Below, piece after piece: positions 48,761 through 58,276 of a stretch of DNA of 64,000 nt. The stretch covers positions 124,001 to 188,000 of the forward strand of contig QOQE01000001.1 in NCBI GenBank assembly GCA_003331935.1, given 5' to 3'. A model generated the notes under the pieces. That model was given only the letters and a program-made list of their open reading frames with translations, was not told the origin of the DNA and ran no database searches. This DNA is from Alphaproteobacteria bacterium. GTDB taxonomy: Bacteria > Pseudomonadota > Alphaproteobacteria > Rhodobacterales > Rhodobacteraceae. Made by a program: the position numbers and the translations under genes. The first letter of the stretch is position 1. Each line of letters opens with the position of its first letter.

Positions 48761-50932
48761 CTAATAGAAATTATATGGGTCAATGTCTATACTAAAGTAG
48801 ATATTATTTGGTACTGAAATATTTCTTAGCCAGTCTCGCACCTCACTCTGCGATATTTTTTTCATTTTATTAGATTTTATCAATAGACGTACTCTCGTTT
48901 TATTTTTTATTCTTGAAATTGGTGCAACTGCAGGACCAAAAATCTCAAAATCATGTAAATTAAGGGAATAAAATTGATTTTTTAGTTTAATACCGAAATC
49001 AATTAGTTGACGTTCTTTTTTTCCTGAAATTATCAAAGAAATAAATTTTCCATGGGGTGGCACATTGGCTTCTATTCTCTGCTCTAGCTCTGCGTTAAGA
49101 AATTTTTCTCCATGATCCTTCAGTAATGCCTGTAAAACAGGATGTCTAGGCATCCAAGTTTGGATTAATGCTCTTCCGTCAGAGGCATACCGACCAGCTC
49201 TTCCTACAACCTGTTTAATTACCTGATAACTCTTTTCGATTACCCTATGATCCCCAGCATTGAGACCCATATCTGCATCAATTACCGCTACAAGTTTTAA
49301 ATGCGGAAAATTGTAACCTTTAGAGACCAATTGAGTACCTATAATGATATTAATTTCCCCAGACTTTATTTTATCCATTTCTTCTAAATTTTTTTCTCCC
49401 TTTAATAAGTTATCTGAAGAAAAAATCATTGATGTTGCATCAGGAAATAATTTTGAAACCTCATCTCTAATTCTTTCAACTCCCGGCCCAATTGGTATGA
49501 AGTTATCAGATGATTTACACTTGACACACTCTGTCGTTTCCGAAACTCTGTACCCGCATATATGGCACATGTAGCATTTTTTTGTCTTATGATAAACAAG
49601 CTTTGTACTGCAATTCTTGCACTCTAAAGAAATTCTGCATGTCGTACAAAATGCAATGGGTGCATAACCCCTTCTGTTTAAAAAAATAAGAATCTGCTCT
49701 TTTTTTTCCAAACTTAACCTTATCTGATCAATTATTGGAACAGATATCCAACTATTTTTTGAGGTTTCTTCAACATTCATATCGATTAAAGTTACTCTCG
49801 GTTCATAGACTTCTCCAAACCGTTTAAGAAGATTAACCTTATGATACTTGCCTAATTTACAGTTATGCCACGTCTCTATGCTCGGAGTGGCTGAAGATAG
49901 AATAACTTGCGATTTCAAAATTGAAGCTCTAAGGACTGCAAGATCTCTTGCATTGTAAATAGGGGCTTCCTCCTGCTTGTAGGATGAGTCATGCTCCTCG
50001 TCGACAATGATAAGATTTAAATTTTTAAATGGCAAAAATAGTGCTGATCTAGCCCCTACCAGAAGTTTTAAGCAACCGTTTGCTACATTCTTAAAAACAC
50101 TTCGTCTTTCGTTTAAAGATAGTTGTGAATGCCATTCGCCTGCAATTGCTCCGTATCTTTTCATGATGCGTTGCTTGAAATCGACGGTTAGAGAAATTTC
50201 AGGCAGTAGAATAAGAACTTGTTCTCCTTTTCCTATGCGCTCACTTGCTAGGTTCAAATAGACCTCAGTTTTACCTGACCCTGTAACACCATATAATAAC
50301 CATGACTGAAACTCATTCTCAACATATTTTTCTCTTATTTGCGACGCAGCTCGACTCTGTTCAAGAGATAAGGTGATCGGTTCATGAGACATTTTTTCCT
50401 GTTTAGATTTGTTCTCAACAATCTGCGATAACACTCCTTTTTTTTCTAAACTTTTTACAACTGACAAACTAACGCCTAGATCTTTTTTTATTTTGCTATA
50501 TTGAGCAGTTTCCGCAGGTTGCTCTTTTATGTACTTAACGAGTTCTTTTTGCCGAGGTGTGATTTGAAAATAGTCGTAGTGATTAAGCTTATAGGCAATA
50601 GGCATCTTCTGGTCTTTATGAAATTGTAGACTTTGGACAGCCATTTTTAAGAAAGATTGTATTGGGGACAAAGTGTAAGCATGTGCTCTTTTCAAGAATG
50701 AGATAAACTCAGACCGTAATTTTATATTGTTAACAGTTCCGATTATCTGCTTGAGTCGTGTATGATCAAATTTTGTATCTCCAGCACTCCACACAATACC
50801 GATAACAACTTTAGAACCTAAGGGAACTTCAACTAAACTACCAATTTCAATATTCTCATCTAAAGTACGGTAGTCCAAAACTGGAAGCTTTGGATTAGTA
50901 AAAATAACACCAAACTGTTTTTCAAATGACAT
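48761..50932 (-). CDS. priA: Primosomal protein N' (replication restart helicase)
   Basis: Superfamily 2 3'-5' helicase that reloads the replisome at stalled forks. The 723-residue product has an N-terminal DNA-binding domain, Walker A GVTGSGKTEVYL (~218), DEEH box LIIVDEEHDSSYKQEE (~313), and eight zinc-binding cysteines between about 430 and 475 (CTTC, CKNC, CYMCHICG, CVKCKSSD pairs). C-terminal helicase motif VVGRAGRYASDG is intact. ATG start; divergent from the aldolase gene. Confidence 0.96.
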   Translation of the reverse strand: MSFEKQFGVIFTNPKLPVLDYRTLDENIEIGSLVEVPLGSKVVIGIVWSAGDTKFDHTRLKQIIGTVNNIKLRSEFISFLKRAHAYTLSPIQSFLKMAVQSLQFHKDQKMPIAYKLNHYDYFQITPRQKELVKYIKEQPAETAQYSKIKKDLGVSLSVVKSLEKKGVLSQIVENKSKQEKMSHEPITLSLEQSRAASQIREKYVENEFQSWLLYGVTGSGKTEVYLNLASERIGKGEQVLILLPEISLTVDFKQRIMKRYGAIAGEWHSQLSLNERRSVFKNVANGCLKLLVGARSALFLPFKNLNLIIVDEEHDSSYKQEEAPIYNARDLAVLRASILKSQVILSSATPSIETWHNCKLGKYHKVNLLKRFGEVYEPRVTLIDMNVEETSKNSWISVPIIDQIRLSLEKKEQILIFLNRRGYAPIAFCTTCRISLECKNCSTKLVYHKTKKCYMCHICGYRVSETTECVKCKSSDNFIPIGPGVERIRDEVSKLFPDATSMIFSSDNLLKGEKNLEEMDKIKSGEINIIIGTQLVSKGYNFPHLKLVAVIDADMGLNAGDHRVIEKSYQVIKQVVGRAGRYASDGRALIQTWMPRHPVLQALLKDHGEKFLNAELEQRIEANVPPHGKFISLIISGKKERQLIDFGIKLKNQFYSLNLHDFEIFGPAVAPISRIKNKTRVRLLIKSNKMKKISQSEVRDWLRNISVPNNIYFSIDIDPYNFY

Positions 50933-50960
50933 TTAACTGAGTTTATACTTTTCTCTTCCT

Positions 50961-50989
50961 TTGAAATAAATCACCATATAGACTAAAGT
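50961..50989 (+). promoter_or_regulatory. Probable promoter of the transaldolase-DUF484-xerC unit
   Basis: TTGAAA (50961-50966), 17 bases, TAAAGT (50984-50989), 31 bases before the ATG at 51021, in the divergent gap with priA. Good spacing and fair match. Confidence 0.5.
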
Positions 50990-51020
50990 CCAAGAAAATA
51001 TATTAACTTGGATAAATTTC

Positions 51021-51674
51021 ATGCAGCTTTTTTTGGACGGTTCAGACATTGAAAAGATACGTAAATTCAGCAAGCTGGGTCTTATAGACGGTGTAACAAC
51101 AAATCCATCTATAATATTAAAGTCAGGAAAAAACATGATAGAGGTCATATCTGAATTGGCAGAAATAGTATCTGGCTCTGTCAGTGCTGAAGTATCAGCA
51201 CTAGACTCAGAAACAATGATTGAGGAGGGGATAAAGCTTTCCGAGATAGCAAAAAACGTTACCGTTAAACTACCAATTACTTGGGATGGATTGGCGGCAT
51301 GCAATGCATTATATAAAAAAGACATAAGCGTAAATATGACCCTTTGTTTTTCAGTATCTCAAGCTCTTTTGGCGGCAAAAGCCGGTGCAGAGTATGTCAG
51401 CCCTTTTATAGGCCGTTTAGATGATTTAAATCTAAAAGGGGTAGAATTGATTTCTGATATAAAGTTAGTCTATTCAAACTACAAATTTCCAACGAAAATC
51501 CTGGCGGCTTCTATACGTACAATTAATCATGTAAAAGAATGCGCACGCCATGGATCGGATGTTGCAACAATCCCAATAGATATTTTTGAAAGGCTTGTAA
51601 AGCATCCTCTAACTGACTCAGGTTTAAGCCAATTTACGGCTGACTGGGAAAAAACTGGTCAATCTATAATTTAA
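51021..51674 (+). CDS. Fructose-6-phosphate aldolase / small transaldolase
   Basis: Class I aldolase of the short transaldolase (TalC/Fsa) group, 217 residues. It has DGVTTNPSII (23-32), the Schiff-base lysine K83 in VTVKLPIT, and the C-terminal half ILAASIRTINHVKECARHGSD. It shifts dihydroxyacetone units in the pentose phosphate pathway or cleaves fructose 6-phosphate; which reaction dominates cannot be read here. First of three plus-strand genes with DUF484 and xerC. Confidence 0.93.
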   Translation: MQLFLDGSDIEKIRKFSKLGLIDGVTTNPSIILKSGKNMIEVISELAEIVSGSVSAEVSALDSETMIEEGIKLSEIAKNVTVKLPITWDGLAACNALYKKDISVNMTLCFSVSQALLAAKAGAEYVSPFIGRLDDLNLKGVELISDIKLVYSNYKFPTKILAASIRTINHVKECARHGSDVATIPIDIFERLVKHPLTDSGLSQFTADWEKTGQSII

Positions 51675-51680
51675 AAATAA

Positions 51681-52379
51681 ATGAATAAAATCGAATTAGT
51701 TGCTGAAGAAAGGCAAAAAATAATAGAAAACCCAGACCTTATTTTACTGGATAGGGAATTATTGCTTGCTCTTTTAAACAACTCAGATTTTCCTGATGAA
51801 GAAAACCTAATTGATATAAGAAATATTTTCCTAAAAAGACTCGGGGATAAAGTCGAGAAGTTAAAAACCACCAACAGTAAAATTATTCAATATGCTTACG
51901 AAAACCAATTAGGAATTAAGAAAATTCATAAATGTTGTTTAGAAGCTATTGAAACAAAAGATGTAGATACTCTTTTAAAATTTTTATGTTTAAAAGCTGC
52001 AGAAATATTAGGCGTAGATGTTATAAAAATAGTTCTTAGCAAGAATACCTTCTCTGGTAACAATATTGAAAATTGTATATTGAAACCTGATAAAGAAATC
52101 ATGGCATTTTCTCAGAAAGTTGGAATAACGAAAGAGAAGGCTGTCCGTCTTAAAAATGTAGTTGACGGAAAAAAACGAGAAGACAAAGAGATAATAACTA
52201 AAGAAGAAAGCACAAAATCTGAAGCCATTATAGCCCTTTTCTTTAATAACAACTTTAACGGTTTAGTTTTTTTTGAGTCAGATGATAAATCTACTTTTTC
52301 TGTTGATCAGTCAACAGACTATCTAGATTTCTTTGCTCAGGTTATATCCAAGCACATGGAAAGCTTATTACTAAAATGA
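51681..52379 (+). CDS. DUF484 family protein
   Basis: 232 residues, soluble. N-terminal helical part (IIENPDLILLDRELLLALL, typical) then a GAF-like domain (~85-230) with FFAQVISKHMESLL at the end. Function unknown, though it is nearly always found before xerC, as here, where the ATG of xerC overlaps its stop. ATG start, 6 bp after the aldolase gene. Confidence 0.88.
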   Translation: MNKIELVAEERQKIIENPDLILLDRELLLALLNNSDFPDEENLIDIRNIFLKRLGDKVEKLKTTNSKIIQYAYENQLGIKKIHKCCLEAIETKDVDTLLKFLCLKAAEILGVDVIKIVLSKNTFSGNNIENCILKPDKEIMAFSQKVGITKEKAVRLKNVVDGKKREDKEIITKEESTKSEAIIALFFNNNFNGLVFFESDDKSTFSVDQSTDYLDFFAQVISKHMESLLLK

Positions 52380-53293
52380 AGATACAGTTAAATTCCTTAA
52401 TAAAAGAGTGGGCATCATATAATATAAATTTGAGAAATCTCTCTGAGAACTCTGTTAAAGCGTATTCACTGGACTTAAGGGATTTTCTGAATTTTTCATT
52501 TAAAGAATCTGTAGTTGTTTTAAAGTCTGATCTTTCCGACATAAGTGCCCATACAATCAGGTTATGGATTTTAAGTCTACGGAATAAGTCAGTAAAAGCT
52601 TCATCACTTTCCAGAAAAATATCTAGCTTAAAAAACTTTTTCCATTGGTTAGAGAACTCCCACAATATTTTCAATTCAGCCATTTCAAAATTAGACTCTC
52701 CCAAAAAAGATAGTAAACTTCCCAGACCAATAGCAGTTAATGATATAAAAAACCTATTTAGCGCATTTGAAAACAAAAAAGAAAAGCGCTGGATAATATC
52801 CAGAAACCAAGCCATCTTTCTCTTATTATATACTTGTGGCCTTAGGATTTCAGAAGCAATAAACATGAAAACAAATGAATTGCCTTTAAATTCAAGTGTC
52901 TTGGTTAAGGGAAAAGGAAAAAAAGAACGGATGGTTCCAATACTTAATATTGCTAACCAAGCAATTGAAAATTATACAAAACAGTGTCCATACCCTATTT
53001 CAAATAGCGAATATGTTTTTTTAGGAATTAGGGGTAATAGAATGCTGCCTAGATCTTTTCAGAAGGCTATGGAAAGAGCAAGGAATTCAATTGGTCTCCC
53101 CTCATCCACTACACCACACTCCTTAAGACACTCCTACGCAACCCACTTATTAAATGCTGGTACAGACTTACGCAGCATTCAAAAGCTTCTTGGTCACTCT
53201 TCTTTAAGTAGCACACAAATATATACTCAAATAGAGCAAAAGAGGTTACTACAAGTTTACAAGTCAACTCATCCCAGAGAGAAAGCGAGCTAA
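52376..53293 (+). CDS. xerC: Tyrosine recombinase XerC
   Basis: Resolves chromosome dimers at dif with XerD. 305 residues: N-terminal SAM-like core-binding domain (~5-98) and the catalytic domain with R157 (CGLRISE), the beta-hairpin Lys near K181 (GKGKKER), H248 and R251 (HSLRHSYATHLL), H274 (LLGHSSL) and nucleophile Y283. All active-site residues are intact. Neighbour genes are chromosomal, so this is the housekeeping enzyme, not a phage integrase. Confidence 0.94.
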   Translation: MKIQLNSLIKEWASYNINLRNLSENSVKAYSLDLRDFLNFSFKESVVVLKSDLSDISAHTIRLWILSLRNKSVKASSLSRKISSLKNFFHWLENSHNIFNSAISKLDSPKKDSKLPRPIAVNDIKNLFSAFENKKEKRWIISRNQAIFLLLYTCGLRISEAINMKTNELPLNSSVLVKGKGKKERMVPILNIANQAIENYTKQCPYPISNSEYVFLGIRGNRMLPRSFQKAMERARNSIGLPSSTTPHSLRHSYATHLLNAGTDLRSIQKLLGHSSLSSTQIYTQIEQKRLLQVYKSTHPREKAS

Positions 53294-53300
53294 TACATCA

Positions 53301-56204
53301 TTAAGAGTTTGAATTTACAGCTTGGTAACAACGATCGCACAAGTCATTATCACTCTTGTCGAGAGATAAGTTGAGCGTCCAGCAACGTTGACACTTTTTT
53401 CCTTGAGCAGTTTTACAAATCACTCCAACGTCATGAACATCATCAAGCGTGAAACAAGAATCAGCGATGACAGTTTCTGAAAATTCGATATTGATGCCCG
53501 ATGTAATACACACTTCACTCATATCTACTGACTTTATTATTTCAAAAAGCTCTTTATCTTTTATATAGATGACAGGACACGCCTCTAAACTTGAGCCTAT
53601 TATCTTTTCTTGTCTTAGTACTTCAATAGCTCCTGTTACGACCCTTCTGACGTCTCTAATTTTATCCCAGTGCTTGAAATATTCGGGACTATACCAGTCT
53701 TTATCGTTACTAGGAATATCCAACAGGTGTACCGAATTCTCTTCTCCAGGGAATCTCTCTAAATACACCTCTTCCATGGTAAATGGCAAAATTGCAGAAA
53801 ACCAAGTTGTCAATCTGAAGAACAAAATATCAAGAATTTTAAGTGTGGCTTTTCTTTTTACACTTGTCTCCGGGTCGCAGTACAAAACATCTTTTCGAAT
53901 ATCGAAATAAAAAGATGAAAGATCTTGGGTACAGAATTGAAAATAAGTCTGAAACACCGATTGGAAAGAATACTTTTCATAAGAGGATCTTATTTTTTTA
54001 TCTACTTCACAGACTCTGTAAAGAATGTACTTTTCAAGGTCAGGTAACTCGTTATATGTAATATCGTCTTGATCGGAATATGTGCCTAAATTTCCCAGTA
54101 AAAATCTTGCTGTATTCCTGAGTTTTCGATAACTATCAGTCACCCCTTTTAGAATTTCGTCACCTATCCTCAAGTCTACTGTATAGTCACTCTGGGCAAC
54201 CCACAGTCTAAGTATATCAGCTCCAAACTGCTTTATTACCTGTTGAGGGCTCACTGTATTACCAAGTGATTTAGACATCTTAAAACCCTTTTCATCAAGG
54301 ATAAAACCATGAGTTAAAACTCCTAAATATGGTGCTTTACCCTGAGTTCCACATGATTGTAGGAGAGAGGAATGAAAAAAACCTCTGTGCTGATCTGTTC
54401 CCTCAAGATACAAGTCAGCAGGCCACTTCCCATCGGATCTGTCTCGGAGAACGTAAGCATGTGTCGACCCCGAGTCGAACCATACATCGAGAATGTCTGT
54501 CACTTGCTCATATTCATCTGCTGGGTATAACCCCTCTAATAATCGTTCTTTAGCTCCCGCCTGAAACCAAGCATCAGCTCCCTCTTTCTTCAGTATGTCT
54601 GCTATTCTCTCATTAAGTTTTTTATCCTTAAGAATGAAATCCTCATGATCAGGGCTCAATCCTTTTTTTACGAAGCAAGTTAAGGGAACACCCCACGCCC
54701 TTTGTCTAGATAATACCCAGTCGGGTCTTGTAGATACCATGCTGTAAAGCCTATTCCTACCACTTTTAGGGATCCACTCAACCAATTTATTAATGGATTG
54801 GAGTGCTCTTTCTCTTATTGTTTTACCATGTTCGTCTTTACTATCTTTGAGATCCTTATCTATATCAACAAACCATTGAGGAGTGTTTCTGAAAATTACT
54901 GGTGCCCTCGATCGCCAGCTATGGGGATACGAGTGCTCCAAGACACCTCTTGCAATTAGCTTATTTGCTTCTATTAATTTCTGTATTACCGCCCTATTTC
55001 CTTCTCCCTCCTTTCCCTTTTTGTTAAATATTTGAAGGCCTTTAAAAAATGGAACAAAAGACGCAAAGCTACTATCATCCTCAACATTATTTGTCATGCG
55101 AGATAACCATCCACGTTTAAGGAAAACTTCAAAATCTTCTGCTCCATGGCTTGGTGCAATGTGTACGAAACCTGTCCCCGCCTCGTCGGTAACGTGGTCA
55201 GCTTCGACTAAGGGAACAGTGTAGTCCCAAAAAGTTTCAGCACCTTCAAGGTTTGAAAATGGGTGACTTAAAGAGATTTGGTTCAGATCTTCGAAGTTCA
55301 GCTCTCTTATTTTTTTATATTTTGTGACCCTAGCTTTTGTCATGGTGTCTTCTGCAAGTTTATCAGCCAGTATTATGGTGTTTCTAGGCATAGCCCAACT
55401 TTCATCCTGAACTTCTTCTATCTCATAAAGCCCGTATTGGATTGATTTATTGAAAGCTACTGCTTTATTTGAAGGTATCGTCCAGGGTGTTGTCGTCCAT
55501 ATTATAATATCAGAACCCTGCAACTCCCCGGAGACTATGCTGAACCTAACCCATATCGTCGTACTACGGTGATCTTTATATTCTATCTCTGCCTCAGCAA
55601 GAGCCGTTTTCTCAACAGGAGACCACATCACTGGCTTTGACCCTCTGTATACAACTCCTTTCATCACCAGTTTTACAAACTCTTCAGCGATTACCGCTTC
55701 GCTATTAAAGTCCATGGTAGAGTAGGGATTATCCCAATCACCTGTTACTCCTAATCTTTTAAATTCTTCTTTCTGAATTTCTATCCAGTGTTTTGCAAAG
55801 TCTCTACAGTCTTCACGAAGTTTATTAATGGGTACATCTTCTTTAGATTTACCTTTCTCTCTGTATTTCTCTTCAATTTTCCATTCAATAGGCAATCCAT
55901 GACAATCCCACCCAGGAACATATATGCTGTTGTTGCCCAAAACTTGCTGACTCCTCACCACAAAATCCTTCAAAATTTTGTTCAACGCATGCCCAATATG
56001 CAAGTTTCCATTCGCATAAGGGGGGCCATCATGAAGAACAAAATCTTTTCGATTGCTTGAGTCCTGCCTAAGTTTTTTATAAATTTTTAATTCTTCCCAA
56101 CGGTTGAGCCACTCTTTTTCCCTTTCAGGTAGATTAGCTCTCATTGGAAACGTTGTGGTTGGTAAGAATAAGGTTTCTTTATAATCTATTTCGCTTGATG
56201 ACAT
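53301..56204 (-). CDS. ileS: Isoleucine-tRNA ligase
   Basis: Class I synthetase for isoleucine, 967 residues. HIGH is at 69-72 (GNLHIGHALN), the editing domain spans ~200-400, and FKMSKSLGN is at ~630. The C-terminal zinc finger is present (CQRCW and CDRCYQ, ~939-963), so it is the bacterial long form. ATG start. It stands alone; partners lspA and ribF found in other bacteria are absent. Ends 8 bp from xerC on the other strand. Confidence 0.97.
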   Translation of the reverse strand: MSSSEIDYKETLFLPTTTFPMRANLPEREKEWLNRWEELKIYKKLRQDSSNRKDFVLHDGPPYANGNLHIGHALNKILKDFVVRSQQVLGNNSIYVPGWDCHGLPIEWKIEEKYREKGKSKEDVPINKLREDCRDFAKHWIEIQKEEFKRLGVTGDWDNPYSTMDFNSEAVIAEEFVKLVMKGVVYRGSKPVMWSPVEKTALAEAEIEYKDHRSTTIWVRFSIVSGELQGSDIIIWTTTPWTIPSNKAVAFNKSIQYGLYEIEEVQDESWAMPRNTIILADKLAEDTMTKARVTKYKKIRELNFEDLNQISLSHPFSNLEGAETFWDYTVPLVEADHVTDEAGTGFVHIAPSHGAEDFEVFLKRGWLSRMTNNVEDDSSFASFVPFFKGLQIFNKKGKEGEGNRAVIQKLIEANKLIARGVLEHSYPHSWRSRAPVIFRNTPQWFVDIDKDLKDSKDEHGKTIRERALQSINKLVEWIPKSGRNRLYSMVSTRPDWVLSRQRAWGVPLTCFVKKGLSPDHEDFILKDKKLNERIADILKKEGADAWFQAGAKERLLEGLYPADEYEQVTDILDVWFDSGSTHAYVLRDRSDGKWPADLYLEGTDQHRGFFHSSLLQSCGTQGKAPYLGVLTHGFILDEKGFKMSKSLGNTVSPQQVIKQFGADILRLWVAQSDYTVDLRIGDEILKGVTDSYRKLRNTARFLLGNLGTYSDQDDITYNELPDLEKYILYRVCEVDKKIRSSYEKYSFQSVFQTYFQFCTQDLSSFYFDIRKDVLYCDPETSVKRKATLKILDILFFRLTTWFSAILPFTMEEVYLERFPGEENSVHLLDIPSNDKDWYSPEYFKHWDKIRDVRRVVTGAIEVLRQEKIIGSSLEACPVIYIKDKELFEIIKSVDMSEVCITSGINIEFSETVIADSCFTLDDVHDVGVICKTAQGKKCQRCWTLNLSLDKSDNDLCDRCYQAVNSNS

Positions 56205-56320
56205 ATTTATTTTTCAATTTTTTAATTATTTTTTAGTGGAAAAATGTTTTATATACAAATGAATATTTTTTCTGGAATTTTCCTTCTTCGTCAATTAAAC
56301 ATTTTTAAAAATCTAATGTA

Positions 56321-57079
56321 ATGTACAGATATGCTCTAACTATAGAATACGATGGGTCACCATTCCATGGTTGGCAGGTACAAAACAATATTTCTACGGT
56401 ACAAGGGGTAATTTTTAACGCAATAAGAAAACTTGATAAAAATTGTGAAAATTTTGTTGGAGCAGGTAGGACAGATGCCGGCGTTCATGCTATTGGCCAA
56501 GTTGCTCACGTTGACTTGGGAACTGATCGTGATTGTAAGACTGTTGAAAAGGCTATTAACTATTACCTTAATAAATATCCAATTTCGATATTGGGCGCTA
56601 AAAAAGTGAGTAAAGACTTTCATGCGCGCTACTCTGCTATAAAGCGTTGTTATACCTATAAGATTTTTTCTAGAACAACAGATTTAACATTTGAAAGAAG
56701 TCAATTTTGGCACGTGAGGCACCTCTTAGATATATCGAAGATGGAATTGGCTGCTAGTTATCTAGTTGGCAAGCATGATTTTACAGCCTTTCGTTCCTCG
56801 ATTTGTCAAGCGCCAAGCCCAATAAAAACAATAGATTCTATTAAAATTAAGTCTGAAAAAATAAGAGATGGGATTATCTATGAGTTTGATTTGTCAGCTA
56901 GATCCTTTTTGCATAATCAGGTTCGAAGCATTGTAGGTTGCTTAGAAAAAGTTGGTTGTGGAAAGTGGGAACCACAAAAGATGCAAAAAGTTCTCTTATC
57001 TAAAGAACGGAGCAAATGTGCTGCATTGGCTCCACCTCGTGGTCTTTACCTTTCAAAGATTAAATACGAAAATTTATGA
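56321..57079 (+). CDS. truA: tRNA pseudouridine(38-40) synthase
   Basis: Modifies uridines 38-40 in the anticodon stem of many tRNAs. 252 residues, with catalytic D52 in GAGRTDAGVHA and the family's EYDGSPFHGWQ near the start, plus DLSARSFLHNQVRSIVGCL. ATG start. The 116 bp gap to divergent ileS is AT-rich with no convincing promoter or RNA. Ends six bases inside the convergent ychF gene. Confidence 0.95.
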   Translation: MYRYALTIEYDGSPFHGWQVQNNISTVQGVIFNAIRKLDKNCENFVGAGRTDAGVHAIGQVAHVDLGTDRDCKTVEKAINYYLNKYPISILGAKKVSKDFHARYSAIKRCYTYKIFSRTTDLTFERSQFWHVRHLLDISKMELAASYLVGKHDFTAFRSSICQAPSPIKTIDSIKIKSEKIRDGIIYEFDLSARSFLHNQVRSIVGCLEKVGCGKWEPQKMQKVLLSKERSKCAALAPPRGLYLSKIKYENL

Positions 57080-58171
57080 ACTGAATAAAAAGTTCATAAT
57101 ATCTCCGTCTTTAACTAAATATTCTTTACCTTCACTTCTTACCTTTCCTGACTCTTTAGCTTTCAACCAACCACCAGCTGATAAGAAGTCAGAATAGCTC
57201 ACTGTTTCTGCTCGTATAAAACCTTTTTTAAAGTCAGTATGAATTTTTCCAGCCGCGTCCGGAGCTAAAGTAGAATTTGCAATTGTCCACGCTCTAGTTT
57301 CCTTTGGACCAGAAGTAAAATATGTACACAATCCTAAAAGGCTATATCCAGTCTGTATTAATTTCTCTAGTCCAGTAGAATCCATTCCCATTTCAAATAA
57401 AAATTCTTTGAGTTCTTTTTCATCGGATATTTCGCTAAGCTCTTGCTCAATTGAAACTGAAATATTGAGCGTAGGTGCTTCTAAATTATTTGCTAAAGCC
57501 TCCACTTTTTTTGAGTGCTCATTACCTTCTCGAATACTATTTTCATCCACGTTACATATAAACAATATAGGTTTTGAGGTTAAAAACTGAGATAAATAAA
57601 GCATTCTCGATTCCTCTTCAGAGAAAGTGCCTTGTCTTACAGGTGTACCACTCTCTAAAAGGCCAAGAACCTTTTCTAAAAATGCAAGGCTAAGCATTTC
57701 ATCATTTTTCTTCGCACTTCTTTTTTTAAAGTTTTCAATTTGCTTTGTTACGCTTTCTAAATCTGCCAGTAAAAGCTCAGTGTTGATGATATCGATATCT
57801 GCTACTGGATCAATAATGTTGTTAACATGTGTTACATTTTCGTCCTCAAAACATCTTGTTACATGTGCTAACGCATCACATTCTCGTATATTTGCCAAAA
57901 ACTTATTTCCTAAGCCTTCTCCTTTTGAGGCCCCCTTTACTAAACCGGCAATATCAATGAAAGTCATTTTTGTTGGTATTGTTTCTTTAGAAATAGAGAT
58001 TTTTGACAGCTGTAGAAGTCTTTCATCTGGAACCATAACTTCTCCAATATTCGGGTCTATTGTACAGAACGGGAAATTTGCAGCTTGTGCACTTTTAGAT
58101 TTTGTTAAAGCATTAAATAATGTTGACTTCCCCACATTAGGCAAACCGATAATTCCCGTCTTAAAACCCAT
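57074..58171 (-). CDS. ychF: Ribosome-binding ATPase YchF
   Basis: Obg-related P-loop NTPase of the OLA1/YchF group, preferring ATP, that binds ribosomes and affects stress tolerance. 365 residues: G1 GLPNVGKST (9-17), G3 DIAGLVKGASKG (~72), coiled-coil insertion, and C-terminal TGS domain (LLGLCTYFTSGPKETRAWTI onward in pieces). ATG start. Usually rplY-pth-ychF run together; here ychF faces the opposite way, with trpA in between. Confidence 0.95.
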   Translation of the reverse strand: MGFKTGIIGLPNVGKSTLFNALTKSKSAQAANFPFCTIDPNIGEVMVPDERLLQLSKISISKETIPTKMTFIDIAGLVKGASKGEGLGNKFLANIRECDALAHVTRCFEDENVTHVNNIIDPVADIDIINTELLLADLESVTKQIENFKKRSAKKNDEMLSLAFLEKVLGLLESGTPVRQGTFSEEESRMLYLSQFLTSKPILFICNVDENSIREGNEHSKKVEALANNLEAPTLNISVSIEQELSEISDEKELKEFLFEMGMDSTGLEKLIQTGYSLLGLCTYFTSGPKETRAWTIANSTLAPDAAGKIHTDFKKGFIRAETVSYSDFLSAGGWLKAKESGKVRSEGKEYLVKDGDIMNFLFSS

Positions 58172-58198
58172 TTTAACTATTTCCTTATCAAGTTAATT

Positions 58199-58234
58199 AT
58201 TATAAAAAACTTTAACTAACTATTTTTTGTTAGT
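58199..58234 (-). promoter_or_regulatory. Probable ychF promoter with overlapping inverted repeat
   Basis: Minus strand: perfect TATAAT (complement of 58199-58204), 28 bases before the ychF ATG. The inverted repeat ACTAAC-8 nt-GTTAGT (58215-58234) covers the region where the -35 would sit. The repeat also lies in the leader region of divergent trpA, so a bound protein could act on both genes. Confidence 0.35.
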
Positions 58235-58276
58235 CTAAAAAGAACGAGTTTTGTGAATAATTTAAATAGAGCAACC

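Noticed and set aside
52376-53293. Phage or island integrase
   Set aside because: Follows DUF484 in the conserved chromosomal order; no att repeats, tRNA gene or cargo nearby. It is XerC.
56205-56320. tRNA or small RNA between ileS and truA
   Set aside because: No cloverleaf, GTTCGA-like T arm or stable stem could be read in this AT-rich gap.
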